From assembly GCA_019308905.1 (NCBI GenBank), contig JAFDHF010000003.1, positions 74,282 through 138,281 on the forward strand: a stretch of DNA of 64,000 bases. Reading direction: 5' to 3'. The position numbers were made by a program, and so were the translations under genes. Origin of the DNA: Deltaproteobacteria bacterium (GTDB lineage: Bacteria > Desulfobacterota > BSN033 > WVXP01). This document shows positions 24,729 through 33,027 of this stretch, piece after piece. Below the pieces are notes generated by a model. It ran no database searches. It was not told the origin of the DNA and was given only the letters and a program-made list of their open reading frames with translations. Numbering within the stretch: the stretch's first letter is position 1; every line of letters begins with the position of its first letter.

Positions 24729-25973
24729 ATGGCCATGTCTGATTTACTTAAGGACGACCCGAGAGTCGCCGGGATCATCGAAGCCGAAAGGGCTCGAATA
24801 AACGGCACATTAGATCTCATCGCTTCAGAGAACCACGCCCCGGAGTCGATAATGGAGGCTCAGGGATCTGTCTTCAATGCCAAGGCGGCAGAGGGTTATC
24901 CGGGCAGGCGTTTCCACTCGGGATGCGCTCTCGCAGACGAGCTGGAGAGCCTGGCGATTTCGCGGGCAAAACAACTCTTCGGCGCCGAACACGCAAATGT
25001 CCAGCCCCACAGCGGTGTTTCGGCCAACCTGCCCGTCTATTTCTCCGTTCTCGAGGTGGGGGACAGGGTTCTTTCCATGAAGCTCTCTCACGGCGGCCAC
25101 CTTTCACACGGAGATCCTGCTTCTACTACCAGTAGGTGCTTCAGATTTTCCCACTATAGCGTGAATCGAGAAACCGAGTTGATAGACTACGACGAAGTAA
25201 GCCGTCTTGCGAGGGAATTCAGGCCGAAGATGATCGTGGCAGGAGCAAGCTCGTACTCCCGGCTCATAGACTACCCGAAGATGGCCGCAATCGCCAGGGA
25301 TGTGTCGGCTTATCTGATGGTGGACATGGCCCATATCGCAGGCCTGGTTGCGGCCAAAGTCATTCCCAGCCCGGTTCCCTACAGCGATTTTGTGACCTTT
25401 ACCACGTATAAAACACTGAGAGGGGGAAGAGGCGGGGTTATCCTTTGCAGGGAGAGGTACGCTGACAGGATCGACAGGGCCATATTCCCCGGCAGCCAGG
25501 GTACCCCCACACTCAATCTTGTGGCCGCAAAGGCCGTCTGCTTCAACCTTGCAATGAAGCCGGACTTTGTGAATCTTCAGGAGAGAACCCTGGAAAACGC
25601 GGCTTGTCTTGCGGTAGAACTCGGCAGAAGAGGGTACAGAGTGGTATCCGGGGGGACGGAGAATCACATGGTTCTTGTGGACTTGCGGCCGAAAGGATTG
25701 AAAGGGAGCGTAGCCGAAGAGGTTCTTGAATCTGTGGGGATACTCGTCAATCGGAATGTCGTGCCCTATGACCCAGAAAATCCGACAATAACAAGTGGCA
25801 TCAGACTCGGTGTTCCGTCGATTACCAGCAGGGGAATGGGAAAATCCGAAGTCGCCCGTATAGCAGAGTTGATCGATGTTGCCCTGTCCAACCGTGCCAG
25901 AAAGGATGTGTTGGGTCGTGTGAACCGGGAGATCTCGGGACTGTGTGAGCGGTTTCCTGTCTATGCAGGGTAG
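24729..25973 (+). CDS. SHMT-fold PLP enzyme, divergent glycine hydroxymethyltransferase paralogue
   Basis: 414 residues, normal for GlyA and alignable throughout. The PLP lysine (K228 in TTYKTLRGGRGG), D199/H202 in DMAHIAGLVAA, E56 and the substrate-carboxylate arginine in TSGIRLG are kept. But several residues that are near invariant in GlyA are changed. The E. coli KYAEGYPGKRYYGGC segment reads KAAEGYPGRRFHSGC, so Tyr55, Tyr64 and Tyr65 become Ala, Phe and His. The His before the PLP lysine becomes Tyr227. It therefore probably binds an amino acid on PLP but may not do the standard serine/glycine reaction. It is monocistronic, with tRNAs upstream and a mobile element downstream. Confidence 0.8.
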   Translation: MAMSDLLKDDPRVAGIIEAERARINGTLDLIASENHAPESIMEAQGSVFNAKAAEGYPGRRFHSGCALADELESLAISRAKQLFGAEHANVQPHSGVSANLPVYFSVLEVGDRVLSMKLSHGGHLSHGDPASTTSRCFRFSHYSVNRETELIDYDEVSRLAREFRPKMIVAGASSYSRLIDYPKMAAIARDVSAYLMVDMAHIAGLVAAKVIPSPVPYSDFVTFTTYKTLRGGRGGVILCRERYADRIDRAIFPGSQGTPTLNLVAAKAVCFNLAMKPDFVNLQERTLENAACLAVELGRRGYRVVSGGTENHMVLVDLRPKGLKGSVAEEVLESVGILVNRNVVPYDPENPTITSGIRLGVPSITSRGMGKSEVARIAELIDVALSNRARKDVLGRVNREISGLCERFPVYAG

Positions 25974-26055
25974 GACACGATAGTGAAACGACAGGAAGGT
26001 CGGTTCCATCATGGGGGCCGGCCTTTTCAATACGAGGCTAAGCAGACCTCACTCG

Positions 26056-26481
26056 GTGGAGTTCCTGAGTTTTCGGCCGAGGATTCTTGGAAGTATATGA
26101 GTTCACGGTTTTTTTCTGTTTTGGCAGGAGAACGCCCTTGTCCCCTCGCTCCTGAGCTCACGGGGTGACCCTATCAAGGTTCGCGGGTGGACGGTTCCTG
26201 CCCCTTCCCCACGAACACGAATCACGCCTCACGAACACGACCCACGAACACGAACACGAATCACGAACACGAACACGAATCACGAACACGACCCACGAAC
26301 ACGAACACGAATCACGAACACGCCTCACGCCTCACGAACACGCCCCACGAACACGAATCACGAACACGATTCACGCCCCACGAACACGCCCTTTCCCCTC
26401 CCCCCTCCCCCTTGATGGGTACCCCACCGCTCCGGCAATGTCGCCCGGAGGCAAGGTGTTCTCCAAAAGTCAGGAAACTAA
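26056..26481 (+). mobile_element. MITE-like non-autonomous element, copy 1 (426 bp)
   Basis: Left end GTGGAGTTCCTGAGTTTTC; right end, read on the minus strand, has TTTCCTGACTTTTGGAGAAC, giving terminal inverted repeats. It is flanked by a direct duplication ACCTCACTCG at 26046-26055 and 26482-26491. The interior holds GAGGATTCTTG-AAGTATATGA, a GGTGACCCTATCAAGGTTCGCGG block, a 181-bp tandem array, a pyrimidine tract CCCCTCCCCCCTCCCCC and a right block with ACCCCACCGCT. There is no transposase gene. Open frames through it are low-complexity and not regarded as coding. It lies between the SHMT-like gene and tRNA-Leu. Confidence 0.85.
26210..26390 (+). repeat. Tandem array of 6/7-bp units inside element copy 1
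   Basis: The array alternates 6-mers CACGAA with 7-mers CACGAAT, CACGACC, CACGCCT, CACGATT or CACGCCC, so a 13-bp higher-order unit CACGAACACGAAT is common. It spans about 181 bp and contains doubled 6-mers (CACGAACACGAACACGAAT), signs of slippage. There are no spacers, so it is not CRISPR. Confidence 0.9.
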
Positions 26482-26619
26482 ACCTCACTCGCTGTTGACA
26501 GGAGAGAGCCTATAGGCTATCATCTCTGGCTGGGAGGTCGTCTCGCGATCCGTCGGCCTCGGCCGCGTGCCTTGGGGGGAGCGGAGATCTGCTTTCCGCC
26601 TGTGATGGACGGGCTTTAA

Positions 26620-26704
26620 GCCGGAGTGATGGAACTGGTAGACGTGCGGGACTCAAAATCCCGTGGCCCTTGCGGCCGTGTGGGTTCGACTCCCACCTCC
26701 GGCA
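26620..26704 (+). tRNA. tRNA-Leu (anticodon CAA)
   Basis: 85 nt, class II with a long variable arm (GTGGCCCTTGCGGCC region). Acceptor stem GCCGGAG/CTCCGGC, anticodon loop CTCAAAA with CAA, T-loop GGTTCGACTCC, discriminator A. CCA is not encoded. Confidence 0.95.
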
Positions 26705-26817
26705 CTGACGGGACCGGCCTTTTTTTGTGTTGCCGTGGTGAGGAGAAGACAGAGCCTCGGGTTCCCACAAGGGTACCGAGATCTTCCTCTCACGAGGGCC
26801 TTATCGAGTCCGGGTTT

Positions 26818-27828
26818 TCAGACATGTCTCGCCTCCAGGAACCTCCGCGAGATCTTCTGGGCGATAATTGGAGCGTTTCCGCCTGCACGGTTATTGATCA
26901 CCACGTTGACATGCACGCCTCGATCAACGGCCTCTGACATGACCTCGACCGTCTCGTCCACCATGTGAGGGCTCATCATGCCGTCTACCAGCCTGTTGAA
27001 AGGATAGGCCATTGCGTATGCCTCTGCGTACCGCACTCCGCGAGGGGTCATCAGCCTCACTACGGTCTGTCCACTCCGGTTCAGAAACCTGCCTCCACTC
27101 AGCGTAAACTGCTTCCGGAGAGAGGGGAGCCAGGTCCAGTGCGACAGGACCTGCCCGACTCCATGCTTTTCGAGAACACTGAAATAGGGTTCTGAAAGGA
27201 GGGATTCTGTTCTGACCTCTATGTGGTACCTGTTGTCCTTGGGGATCTCTTGGAGAAACCCGTCGAGTGCCAGTGCATAGGCATCGGGAGAGGTTCTGTC
27301 TTGCTTCGGTTGGTACTCCTGCTCGAAGATCAGTCCCTGGAGCAGATCTCCAAACAGCTGCACGGCTGGTTGGTAAAACCGCCGGGTGAAGAGCTCCGGG
27401 TTAAGATAGTCGGGATTCTCAACGAACCTCTTCTCTCTCCAAAGCCTCTGGGCAAAAATCACCTGGGGGACCTTGATGATCACCCGGTCACTTGCACCCA
27501 TGTACTTGCGGTAACTCTGAAGGACCCTGTAGTTCTGCGTGGGTCTTAGATCCTCGTCGAGCAGGAGACCGTAGAAGGTGAAATCCAATTCGAGAACAGA
27601 GAAATGTTCAAAGTACTCTTCGACTGATTTGACGGGCAGGACCTCCTCCCTGAAGGATCCCCCTCCCACCGTCTTGAGCCTTTGAGATATCCTACCCCTG
27701 TAGAGCTGCTCGGAATAGATCTGCCCGAGCCAGCCTGCGTATCTGTCGCTGGCGGTCCCGATTGAAACAAGGGGATGGAGGTCTCTAAAACGAAACCCCT
27801 CCACACTGTGGATTTGCTGCCCAGCCAT
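26818..27828 (-). CDS. DUF72 family protein (YecE-like)
   Basis: 336 residues from ATG 27828, which follows AGGGGAAA; TTG 27849 is an alternative. DUF72 is a TIM-barrel-like family of unknown function. Seen here: GTASDRYAGWLGQIY near the start, 'YFEHFSVLELDFTFYG', DRVIIKVPQVI, and the C-terminal 'VHVNVVINNRAGGNAPIIAQKISRRFLE', matching the family's closing motif. The length is above the usual 240-300, caused by an insert in the middle third. It may share transcripts with the redox genes upstream on the same strand. Confidence 0.8.
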   Translation of the reverse strand: MAGQQIHSVEGFRFRDLHPLVSIGTASDRYAGWLGQIYSEQLYRGRISQRLKTVGGGSFREEVLPVKSVEEYFEHFSVLELDFTFYGLLLDEDLRPTQNYRVLQSYRKYMGASDRVIIKVPQVIFAQRLWREKRFVENPDYLNPELFTRRFYQPAVQLFGDLLQGLIFEQEYQPKQDRTSPDAYALALDGFLQEIPKDNRYHIEVRTESLLSEPYFSVLEKHGVGQVLSHWTWLPSLRKQFTLSGGRFLNRSGQTVVRLMTPRGVRYAEAYAMAYPFNRLVDGMMSPHMVDETVEVMSEAVDRGVHVNVVINNRAGGNAPIIAQKISRRFLEARHV

Positions 27829-27913
27829 TTTCCCCTGATCGACAGACAATACGGCAACAAAAGAAGATCAAATTGACACGCCCGGATCAGGGCAGGAGAG
27901 AGCCTGTGCGGGT

Positions 27914-28072
27914 TCAGGTTTTTTCGAATTCGTCCTTGGAGGCTCCGCACACAGGACAGACCCAATCGTCAGGGAGTTCTTCGAAAGGGGTGCCTGGATC
28001 GATTCCATTGTCTGGGTCTCCCTTTTCCGGGTCATAGATGTATCCGCATACCGTACACTGCCACTTGTCCAT
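27914..28072 (-). CDS. Rubredoxin
   Basis: 52 residues: a small one-iron electron carrier. Both iron-binding knuckles are intact: C-T-V-C-G-Y-I-Y near the start and C-P-V-C-G-A near the end, with the family's GDP-D-N-GI-PGT-F-ELP-DWVCP core. Start ATG 28072 follows GGGAGG. It lies 10 bp after the reductase gene, so it is the natural partner of that enzyme. In anaerobes rubredoxin passes electrons to superoxide reductase or rubredoxin-oxygen oxidoreductase. Confidence 0.95.
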   Translation of the reverse strand: MDKWQCTVCGYIYDPEKGDPDNGIDPGTPFEELPDDWVCPVCGASKDEFEKT

Positions 28073-28082
28073 CGTTTCCTCC

Positions 28083-29291
28083 CTATCTCTCGAGTTTCTG
28101 GAAATCGAACCCCTCTGCGAGGATATCTCCTTTGAAGGCCGTCACGTCTCTTCTGTTCTCCATGGCGTGGAGGATCTCTCGATGCCCTGAAATATCTCCC
28201 ATAAGGATGCATCCGACAATGACACCGCCTTCCAGGACCAGCCTCCTATAAACAAATTTTCCCTCGTCTTTCCGTACCAGATCTTTCAGATTTCTATCCG
28301 AGTCGATATTCCCGGAAGAGATCAGGTCGATACCTGCCACCTTGAGGCGGTTCGACATTACGGTTCCCTGATACGAGGCTTCGCCTCCAGCCATGTTGAT
28401 TCCAGCTATTTCGCCTTGTTTTTGTGACGCGGGCCAGATGCCGTAGAAAAGCCCCCTGTGCTCCACAAGGTCTCCTGCCGCGTATACACCCGGTCTCTTG
28501 GTTTCCAGGTGGTCGTTGACGACCGCCCCCCTTTCTATTTCGAGGTCGAGGCTCCTTGCCAGATCGAGGTTTGGGCGGATGCCTGCCGAAAAAAGCAGCA
28601 TGTCGCAGGGAAGGGTGGGGCCCTCTTCGAGAACCACCCCTTCAACTCGGGCCTTTCCCACTATCTCCTTCGACCTCGCCCCGAGATAGAATCTGAATCC
28701 CATGGTCTCCATCTGTCTTTTCAGAAGCTCACTTCCAGGAACATCCATCTGCCGTGGAAGAAGCCTTGGAAAAAACTCGACCACGGAGACTTCGATGCCA
28801 AGCCGGCGCAATCCGTTTCCCACTTCAAGGCCCAAGACGCCCCCGCCGATGAGAACTGCCTTCTTTGTGCTGGCAGCATATTCTCGGATCTTCTCGGCGT
28901 CCTTCAAGGACCGGAGGGTGAAGACACCGCGCTTTGCCGCACCCTTGACGGGTGGAACAAAGGGGTGGCTGCCGGTGGCAAGCAGGAGGCGGTCATACGG
29001 ATAGGCAGCCTGCTTGGTGGTTTGAACCTCTCTCTTTTCGGGATCGACAAGTACTACAGGTTCCTCCAGATGGAGCTCGATCGAATGCTCGTGATACCAT
29101 CCGGGTTTGTGAACGACGAGCTTCTCCTCATCCACCTCCCCGGCAAGATACTCCGGGAGTCTGATACGGGTGTAAAAGGGCTGCGGCTCGTCGGTGAAGA
29201 TATCGATCTTCCCGGCCTTATCCACCTGCCGGATCGACTCGGCCGCCGTGGTTCCTGCAACCCCGTTCCCGACAATCACATACCGTCTCAT
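28083..29291 (-). CDS. FAD-dependent NAD(P)H:rubredoxin oxidoreductase-like protein
   Basis: 402 residues from ATG 29291, with GGGAG upstream. Two dinucleotide-binding folds: [20 protein letters not shown] for FAD and [29 protein letters not shown] for NAD(P)[12 protein letters not shown] is the second FAD motif. The sequence resembles the N-terminal domain of NirB and rubredoxin reductases, without the CoA-type redox cysteine. The gene order reductase-rubredoxin supports rubredoxin reduction. Oxygen or superoxide defence is inferred. Confidence 0.88.
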   Translation of the reverse strand: MRRYVIVGNGVAGTTAAESIRQVDKAGKIDIFTDEPQPFYTRIRLPEYLAGEVDEEKLVVHKPGWYHEHSIELHLEEPVVLVDPEKREVQTTKQAAYPYDRLLLATGSHPFVPPVKGAAKRGVFTLRSLKDAEKIREYAASTKKAVLIGGGVLGLEVGNGLRRLGIEVSVVEFFPRLLPRQMDVPGSELLKRQMETMGFRFYLGARSKEIVGKARVEGVVLEEGPTLPCDMLLFSAGIRPNLDLARSLDLEIERGAVVNDHLETKRPGVYAAGDLVEHRGLFYGIWPASQKQGEIAGINMAGGEASYQGTVMSNRLKVAGIDLISSGNIDSDRNLKDLVRKDEGKFVYRRLVLEGGVIVGCILMGDISGHREILHAMENRRDVTAFKGDILAEGFDFQKLER

Positions 29292-29566
29292 GACTTTTCT
29301 CCCAGGCCCGGACAGGAAAGAACACGGTAAAACCGCTTCAAGTACGGAACCCACGGATGTTGAAAATTGATCTAATTCTAATGTGGAGGGCAAAAGAAAT
29401 TCAACCCCGGGGGCGGCCGCCACCCCGGGAAGAGACTTTGGTTTTGAGTTCTCCGGGAGGCAGAGACCGTCGGGCCCTGCCATGTGCACGGGATACCACA
29501 CGTTCGATAACCCGGGGTTCACCGGAGAGAGTCGAATATCTGGTGTTCAACATGCAAATCCTTAAG
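29292..29566. other. Gap upstream of element copy 2
   Basis: About 275 bp with no gene. It has a GC-rich palindromic stretch at ~29404-29430 (CCCCGGGGGCGGCCGCC then ACCCCGGG) and an AT-rich segment near 29360-29385 that may hold the reductase promoter, though no good hexamer pair was seen. Confidence 0.4.
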
Positions 29567-29979
29567 GTGGAGTTTCCTGGGTTTTCGGCCGAGGATTCTT
29601 GCAAGTATATGACTTCACGATTTCTTTCTGTTTTGGCAGGAGAACGCCCTTGTCCCCTCGCTCCTGAGCTCACGCGGTGACCCTATCAAGGTTCGCGGAT
29701 GGGCAGTTCCTGCCCCTTCCCCACGAACACGACTCACGAATCACGAACACGAATCACGAACACGAATCACGACCCACGAACACGACCCACGAACACGAAT
29801 CACGAACACGAATCACGAACACGAATCACGACCCACGAACACGACCCACGAACACGACTCACGAACACGAATCACGAACACCACCCTTCCCCTCCCCCCT
29901 CCCCCTTGATGCGTACCCCACCGCTTCCGCAATGCCGCCCGGAGGCAAGGGTGTTCTCCAAGAGTCAGGAAACTCAACA
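29567..29979 (+). mobile_element. MITE-like non-autonomous element, copy 2 (413 bp)
   Basis: Left end GTGGAGTTTCCTGGGTTTTC; right end on the minus strand GAGTTTCCTGACTCTTGGAG. It is flanked by the direct duplication AAATCCTTAAG at 29556-29566 and 29980-29990. The interior is colinear with copy 1 and includes a perfect hairpin GGGCAG-TTC-CTGCCC just before a 161-bp tandem array. No transposase. It lies in the 0.8-kb gap before the gene at 30104. Confidence 0.88.
29722..29882 (+). repeat. Tandem array of 6/7-bp units inside element copy 2
   Basis: About 161 bp of CACGAA 6-mers alternating with CACGACT, CACGAAT and CACGACC 7-mers. The regular 13-bp CACGAACACGAAT unit is clearest here. The unit order differs from copy 1. 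Confidence 0.9.
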
Positions 29980-30103
29980 AAATCCTTAAGAGGTTGACTT
30001 CCCAGAGCTTCTGGGGCATGATTTTAGCAACTGGCTTGTCGAGGATTCGGCGGCCGGGTGTTCTCTGGAGATTCTGGGTTTGTTGGAAGAGAGGGACAGC
30101 CCA

Positions 30104-30592
30104 ATGGGTCGAAGGGATTACTATGACGAGGATCGGCCGAGCTGGAGGGAGATAGACCGGAGGAGAGACCGGAGTTCCCATGTGTCCCGCGAGAGATCCG
30201 AAACCAGACAAAAAGCCTCCCGTTCGAGTTGGCTCCAGAAACAGTACCGGAAAGAAGCCGAGAGACTATTCATGGGCAAGAAAGGGACTGACAAGCACAA
30301 GGACGACCACAGGGCGATATATGAATCCTACGGGTCCCCTCGGTTCGGCGAGGCTGTCAACACGTATATCGAAGAATACGGTCTTCCTGACGACTGGAGC
30401 ACTCTCTTTCTCTTGCTCGACTATGACGAACCATCTGTCGTACGCCGGGCCATTGAGGCACTCAGGAAGCAATACGGTGGGAGAACCGCCCTGGAGAAGC
30501 AGGGGCTGAGGTCAAAGCTGGAGATTCTCGCCATGACTGCCAGGGACGAGGAACTGAGACAGTTCGCGGAAGAGGCACTGGGAGATTTGTGA
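30104..30592 (+). CDS. Conserved-looking hypothetical protein with charged N-terminus
   Basis: 162 residues from ATG 30104. I do not recognise a named family. The first ~60 residues are very rich in Arg, Asp, Glu and Ser (GRRDYYDEDRPSWREIDRRRDRS) and look disordered. The last ~100 residues are helical with a HEAT-like pair (DWSTLFLLLDYDEPSVVRRAIEALRKQYG, then LEILAMTARDEELRQFAEEALGDL). It has no signal peptide. It lies 29 bp before the SH3 protein gene and probably shares a transcript with it. Confidence 0.65.
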   Translation: MGRRDYYDEDRPSWREIDRRRDRSSHVSRERSETRQKASRSSWLQKQYRKEAERLFMGKKGTDKHKDDHRAIYESYGSPRFGEAVNTYIEEYGLPDDWSTLFLLLDYDEPSVVRRAIEALRKQYGGRTALEKQGLRSKLEILAMTARDEELRQFAEEALGDL

Positions 30593-30621
30593 GTGGATAG
30601 CCAGTCGGTGGGCGACGGAAG

Positions 30622-31386
30622 ATGAACAGGATCAGGTACTCCTTTTTCCTTCTAATAGCGTGCTCTCTCTGCTGGATGAGCGGGGTTGGACTGGCTGAAA
30701 CCATGTATGTGACCGACCGCCTCTATCTCTCCCTCCGGAATACACCCGAGTTAGAGCAACCCTCGATAGCCGTTCTTCCTTCGGACACGGCAGTGGAGGT
30801 GCTTGAGACGGATAACGGTTGGGCGAAGGTGAAGCTGGAGGACGGTAGAACCGGATGGGTTCTGAAGAAGTACCTCGTACGGGACTTGCCCAAGTCTGTT
30901 GTTATCGAGCGGCTGCAAGGGCGGATCAGGATTGAGTCCCTCACGATCCAGAACCTCAAGGACCGGATCAGGCAGTTGTCTCTCACCATTGAACAGTTGC
31001 AGAAACAGGTGAAGAACAAGTCGGCCGCCCTGGAACGACTCGAACAGCAGGGGGTCGGTAAGCCATCTCCAGTCACTCGGGAATCGGGAGGAGAGGGGGG
31101 CGGCACATCCCTGCTCCTTGCGAGGCTTAGGGATGAGAATGCATCTCTGAAGAGGCAACTTTCCGAACTGGAGTCCCTCAGGGCCAGAGAGGCCGTCTTG
31201 AAGGCTGAACTGGGGGATTTGAAACAGAGAATCGCACAGGATAGCAGTGATGAGACTGCCGGGGTGGGGCAAAGCCTGACAAGACGCAAAGAGGTCTACC
31301 TCATCGCCGCCGGAGCGCTTCTGGTGGGACTGATTCTCGGATACATGGCAAGACGTCCTGACAAGAACCGGTTCTATCTCAGATAG
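30622..31386 (+). CDS. SH3-domain protein with C-terminal membrane anchor (TIGR04211 type)
   Basis: 254 residues. Signal peptide to ~residue 25 (GVGLAE), bacterial SH3 domain ~27-90 (MYVTDRLYLSLRNTPE, then DNGWAKVKLEDGRTGWVLKKYL), a long coiled coil ~95-210 and one membrane helix near the C-terminus (VYLIAAGALLVGLILGYMA) followed by basic residues. This arrangement defines the TIGR04211 family of envelope proteins, whose function is unknown. It may bind cell-wall peptides through SH3 while anchored in the inner membrane. Confidence 0.85.
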   Translation: MNRIRYSFFLLIACSLCWMSGVGLAETMYVTDRLYLSLRNTPELEQPSIAVLPSDTAVEVLETDNGWAKVKLEDGRTGWVLKKYLVRDLPKSVVIERLQGRIRIESLTIQNLKDRIRQLSLTIEQLQKQVKNKSAALERLEQQGVGKPSPVTRESGGEGGGTSLLLARLRDENASLKRQLSELESLRAREAVLKAELGDLKQRIAQDSSDETAGVGQSLTRRKEVYLIAAGALLVGLILGYMARRPDKNRFYLR

Positions 31387-31812
31387 GTATCGAACTCACA
31401 GGTGTGGATGGACTGTGGAAATCCAGTGGATAGATTCTGTCTAAGCCTGTGGTTGCGGACAACAGGCCAGGGAGTATCCGGTCTTCCCGATTCTCATTCA
31501 AGGGGTGTGCTCGCCGATTTGACCCGGTTTTGCTCCAAGATTTGCTCCAAGACAAGAAGGGCCGTGACTCATGGGCCACGGTACTGCAGGATGTGAATTC
31601 TTCTGTTGACTTTCCCGTGGATAGGGCATCCGCCTTGAGATGATCGAGCCTGCCCTGTTGAGTATTTTCTCCTTGAGAAGTAGAATTTCTTTGAGTGGAG
31701 CCAGCAGGACGGAGAGTGGGGTTCTTTGTTCTTTTGAAGCTTCCTTGTCGGCAGGGCCTGATCTCAAGAACCGGGAAGAACAGAGACGAGGGCTCCGATG
31801 GGAGGGGATGGA
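31387..31812. other. Intergenic region before the GNAT gene
   Basis: About 425 bp without a supported gene; the small open frames lack ribosome sites and recognisable sequence. It has a repeated AAGATTTGCTCCAAGA-like stretch at ~31533-31556 (TTTTGCTCCAAGA then TTTGCTCCAAGA). Confidence 0.4.
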
Positions 31813-32286
31813 ATGGACAGGGTGGAGCTGAGGGGGTGGAAAAGGGAGGACCTGGATCAGGTTGCCGATCTCTGGTTCGGGCTGGCTACCCTTGTAAGTC
31901 CCATGGACGGCTTTTACAGGATTTCACCCGATGCGAGGAAGAAGTACATGACATATTTGAGAAGGGTCTTTCGAGACCCAAACTACGCCGTTTTCGTCGC
32001 CGAGGGCTCCGAGGGACTAGTTGGTTTTGCCATGGGGCGGATCAACAGGAACCCATCCGTTGTTATCCCTGAGAGCGTGGGTTATATCGAGAACGTTTTC
32101 GTCAAGGAGGAAAGGCGGAAGTCCGGGATCGGAAAGGCACTGTGCAGCAGGCTCCTGGACTGGTTCAAGGAGAAAGGGATCGGCCATGTCGAGCTCTTCT
32201 ATCAGCTCGAGAATCGGGGGGCCGAAGCTTTTTGGAAGACCATGGGGTTCAAGGCGTGGCTTGCTAAGGCCTACATGATTCTCTAA
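31813..32286 (+). CDS. GNAT family N-acetyltransferase
   Basis: 157 residues from ATG 31813, with GGGAGGGG six bases upstream. GNAT fold: an N-terminal VELRGWKREDLDQVADLW strand/helix, AVFVAEGSEGLVGFAMGRI, IENVFVKEERRKSGIGKALCSRLLDWFKEKG with the acetyl-CoA motif R-x-x-G-I-G, and the closing 'RGAEAFWKTMGFKA'. The acyl acceptor is unknown. It is single, followed by a decayed repeat. Confidence 0.85.
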   Translation: MDRVELRGWKREDLDQVADLWFGLATLVSPMDGFYRISPDARKKYMTYLRRVFRDPNYAVFVAEGSEGLVGFAMGRINRNPSVVIPESVGYIENVFVKEERRKSGIGKALCSRLLDWFKEKGIGHVELFYQLENRGAEAFWKTMGFKAWLAKAYMIL

Positions 32287-32342
32287 GCCGGGAAGGGGCA
32301 GGAACTGCCCACCCGCGAAACCCGATGGGGTCACCGCTTGGG
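32287..32342 (-). repeat. Decayed fragment of the dispersed MITE-like element (central part)
   Basis: On the minus strand: AAGCGGTGACCCCATCGG, then TTTCGCGGGTGGGCAG-TTC-CTGCCCCTTCCC. It matches the block just left of the tandem array in the intact copies, including the GGGCAG/CTGCCC hairpin. The array and both ends are missing. Confidence 0.7.
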
Positions 32343-32392
32343 GATAAGGCTTGACAGTAAAAGATGAGGTTCCGGCAAAGGAGGCAGGAGGC

Positions 32393-33007
32393 ATGATCAT
32401 CAGTATCAACCCGAAGAATCCGCAGAAGAGATTGGTTGACAGGGCTGTAAAGGTGCTGCAGCAGGGGGGGCTGATCGGCTATCCCACCGATACGATCTAT
32501 GGAATCGGTTGCGATCTCTTCAACAAAGAGGCGATAGAGAAGATCTATCGGCTGAAGAAACACGACAGAAAGAAGCCATTGAGTTTTATCTGCTCCGACC
32601 TTGACGACATCAGCCGGTATGCCAGGGTTTCAAACTACGCCTACAAGACGATGAGGAGGCTTCTCCCCGGGCCGTACACCTTTATCCTCGAGGCGACCAA
32701 ACTCGTGCCGAAGATAGCCACTACCAAGCAGAAGACGGTCGGGATTCGTGTTCCAGACAACCAGATCTGCCTGAGCATCGTCCGTTCACTGGGTCATCCC
32801 ATTATCAGTACGAGTGTGTATACGGTGAATGAGGAGCTGTACAGTGATCCGGCCGAGATCGAAGAGAGATTCGGCAAGCAACTCGACCTCGTTATCGACG
32901 GAGGCATTATCGCGGCGGAGCACTCGAGTGTCATCGACCTGACCGATGAGGAGCCGAGAGTGGTCCGGCGGGGTAAAGGCGACGTGAGCGTCTTCGAATC
33001 GATCTAG
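32393..33007 (+). CDS. Sua5/YciO/YrdC family protein (threonylcarbamoyl-AMP synthase type)
   Basis: 204 residues from ATG 32393, with a GGAGGCAGGAGGC ribosome region. The fold is YrdC: AVKVLQQGGLIGYPTDTIYGIGCDLFNKEAIEKIYRLKKHDRKKPLSFIC, then RRLLPGPYTFILEAT, TVGIRVPDN, and HPIISTSVYTV. TsaC/Sua5 makes the threonylcarbamoyl adenylate used for tRNA t6A. YciO proteins share the fold but differ in role. The length, without a Sua5 domain, and the KHDRKKPLSF motif fit the YciO/YrdC branch; which one cannot be settled here. Confidence 0.88.
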   Translation: MIISINPKNPQKRLVDRAVKVLQQGGLIGYPTDTIYGIGCDLFNKEAIEKIYRLKKHDRKKPLSFICSDLDDISRYARVSNYAYKTMRRLLPGPYTFILEATKLVPKIATTKQKTVGIRVPDNQICLSIVRSLGHPIISTSVYTVNEELYSDPAEIEERFGKQLDLVIDGGIIAAEHSSVIDLTDEEPRVVRRGKGDVSVFESI

Positions 33008-33027
33008 GAGGGTTGGATCGAGACGGC

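Noticed and set aside
26210-26390. Repeat array resembling a CRISPR
   Set aside because: Units are 6-7 bp and contiguous, with no unique spacers, and no cas genes are nearby. The array sits inside a transposable element.
26165-26515. Open frame of low-complexity Thr/Asn/His/Glu/Arg repeats through element copy 1 (similar frames in copies 2 and 3)
   Set aside because: It is a by-product of the 6/7-bp array. The frames differ between copies, lack ribosome sites and run out of the element at random.
29404-29430. GC-rich palindrome as a terminator
   Set aside because: It has no U tract on either strand and no converging gene end nearby.
31400-31640. Several TGTGGA/GTGGAT sequences as another DnaA-box cluster
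   Set aside because: The sites are irregularly spaced and mostly two or more bases from consensus.
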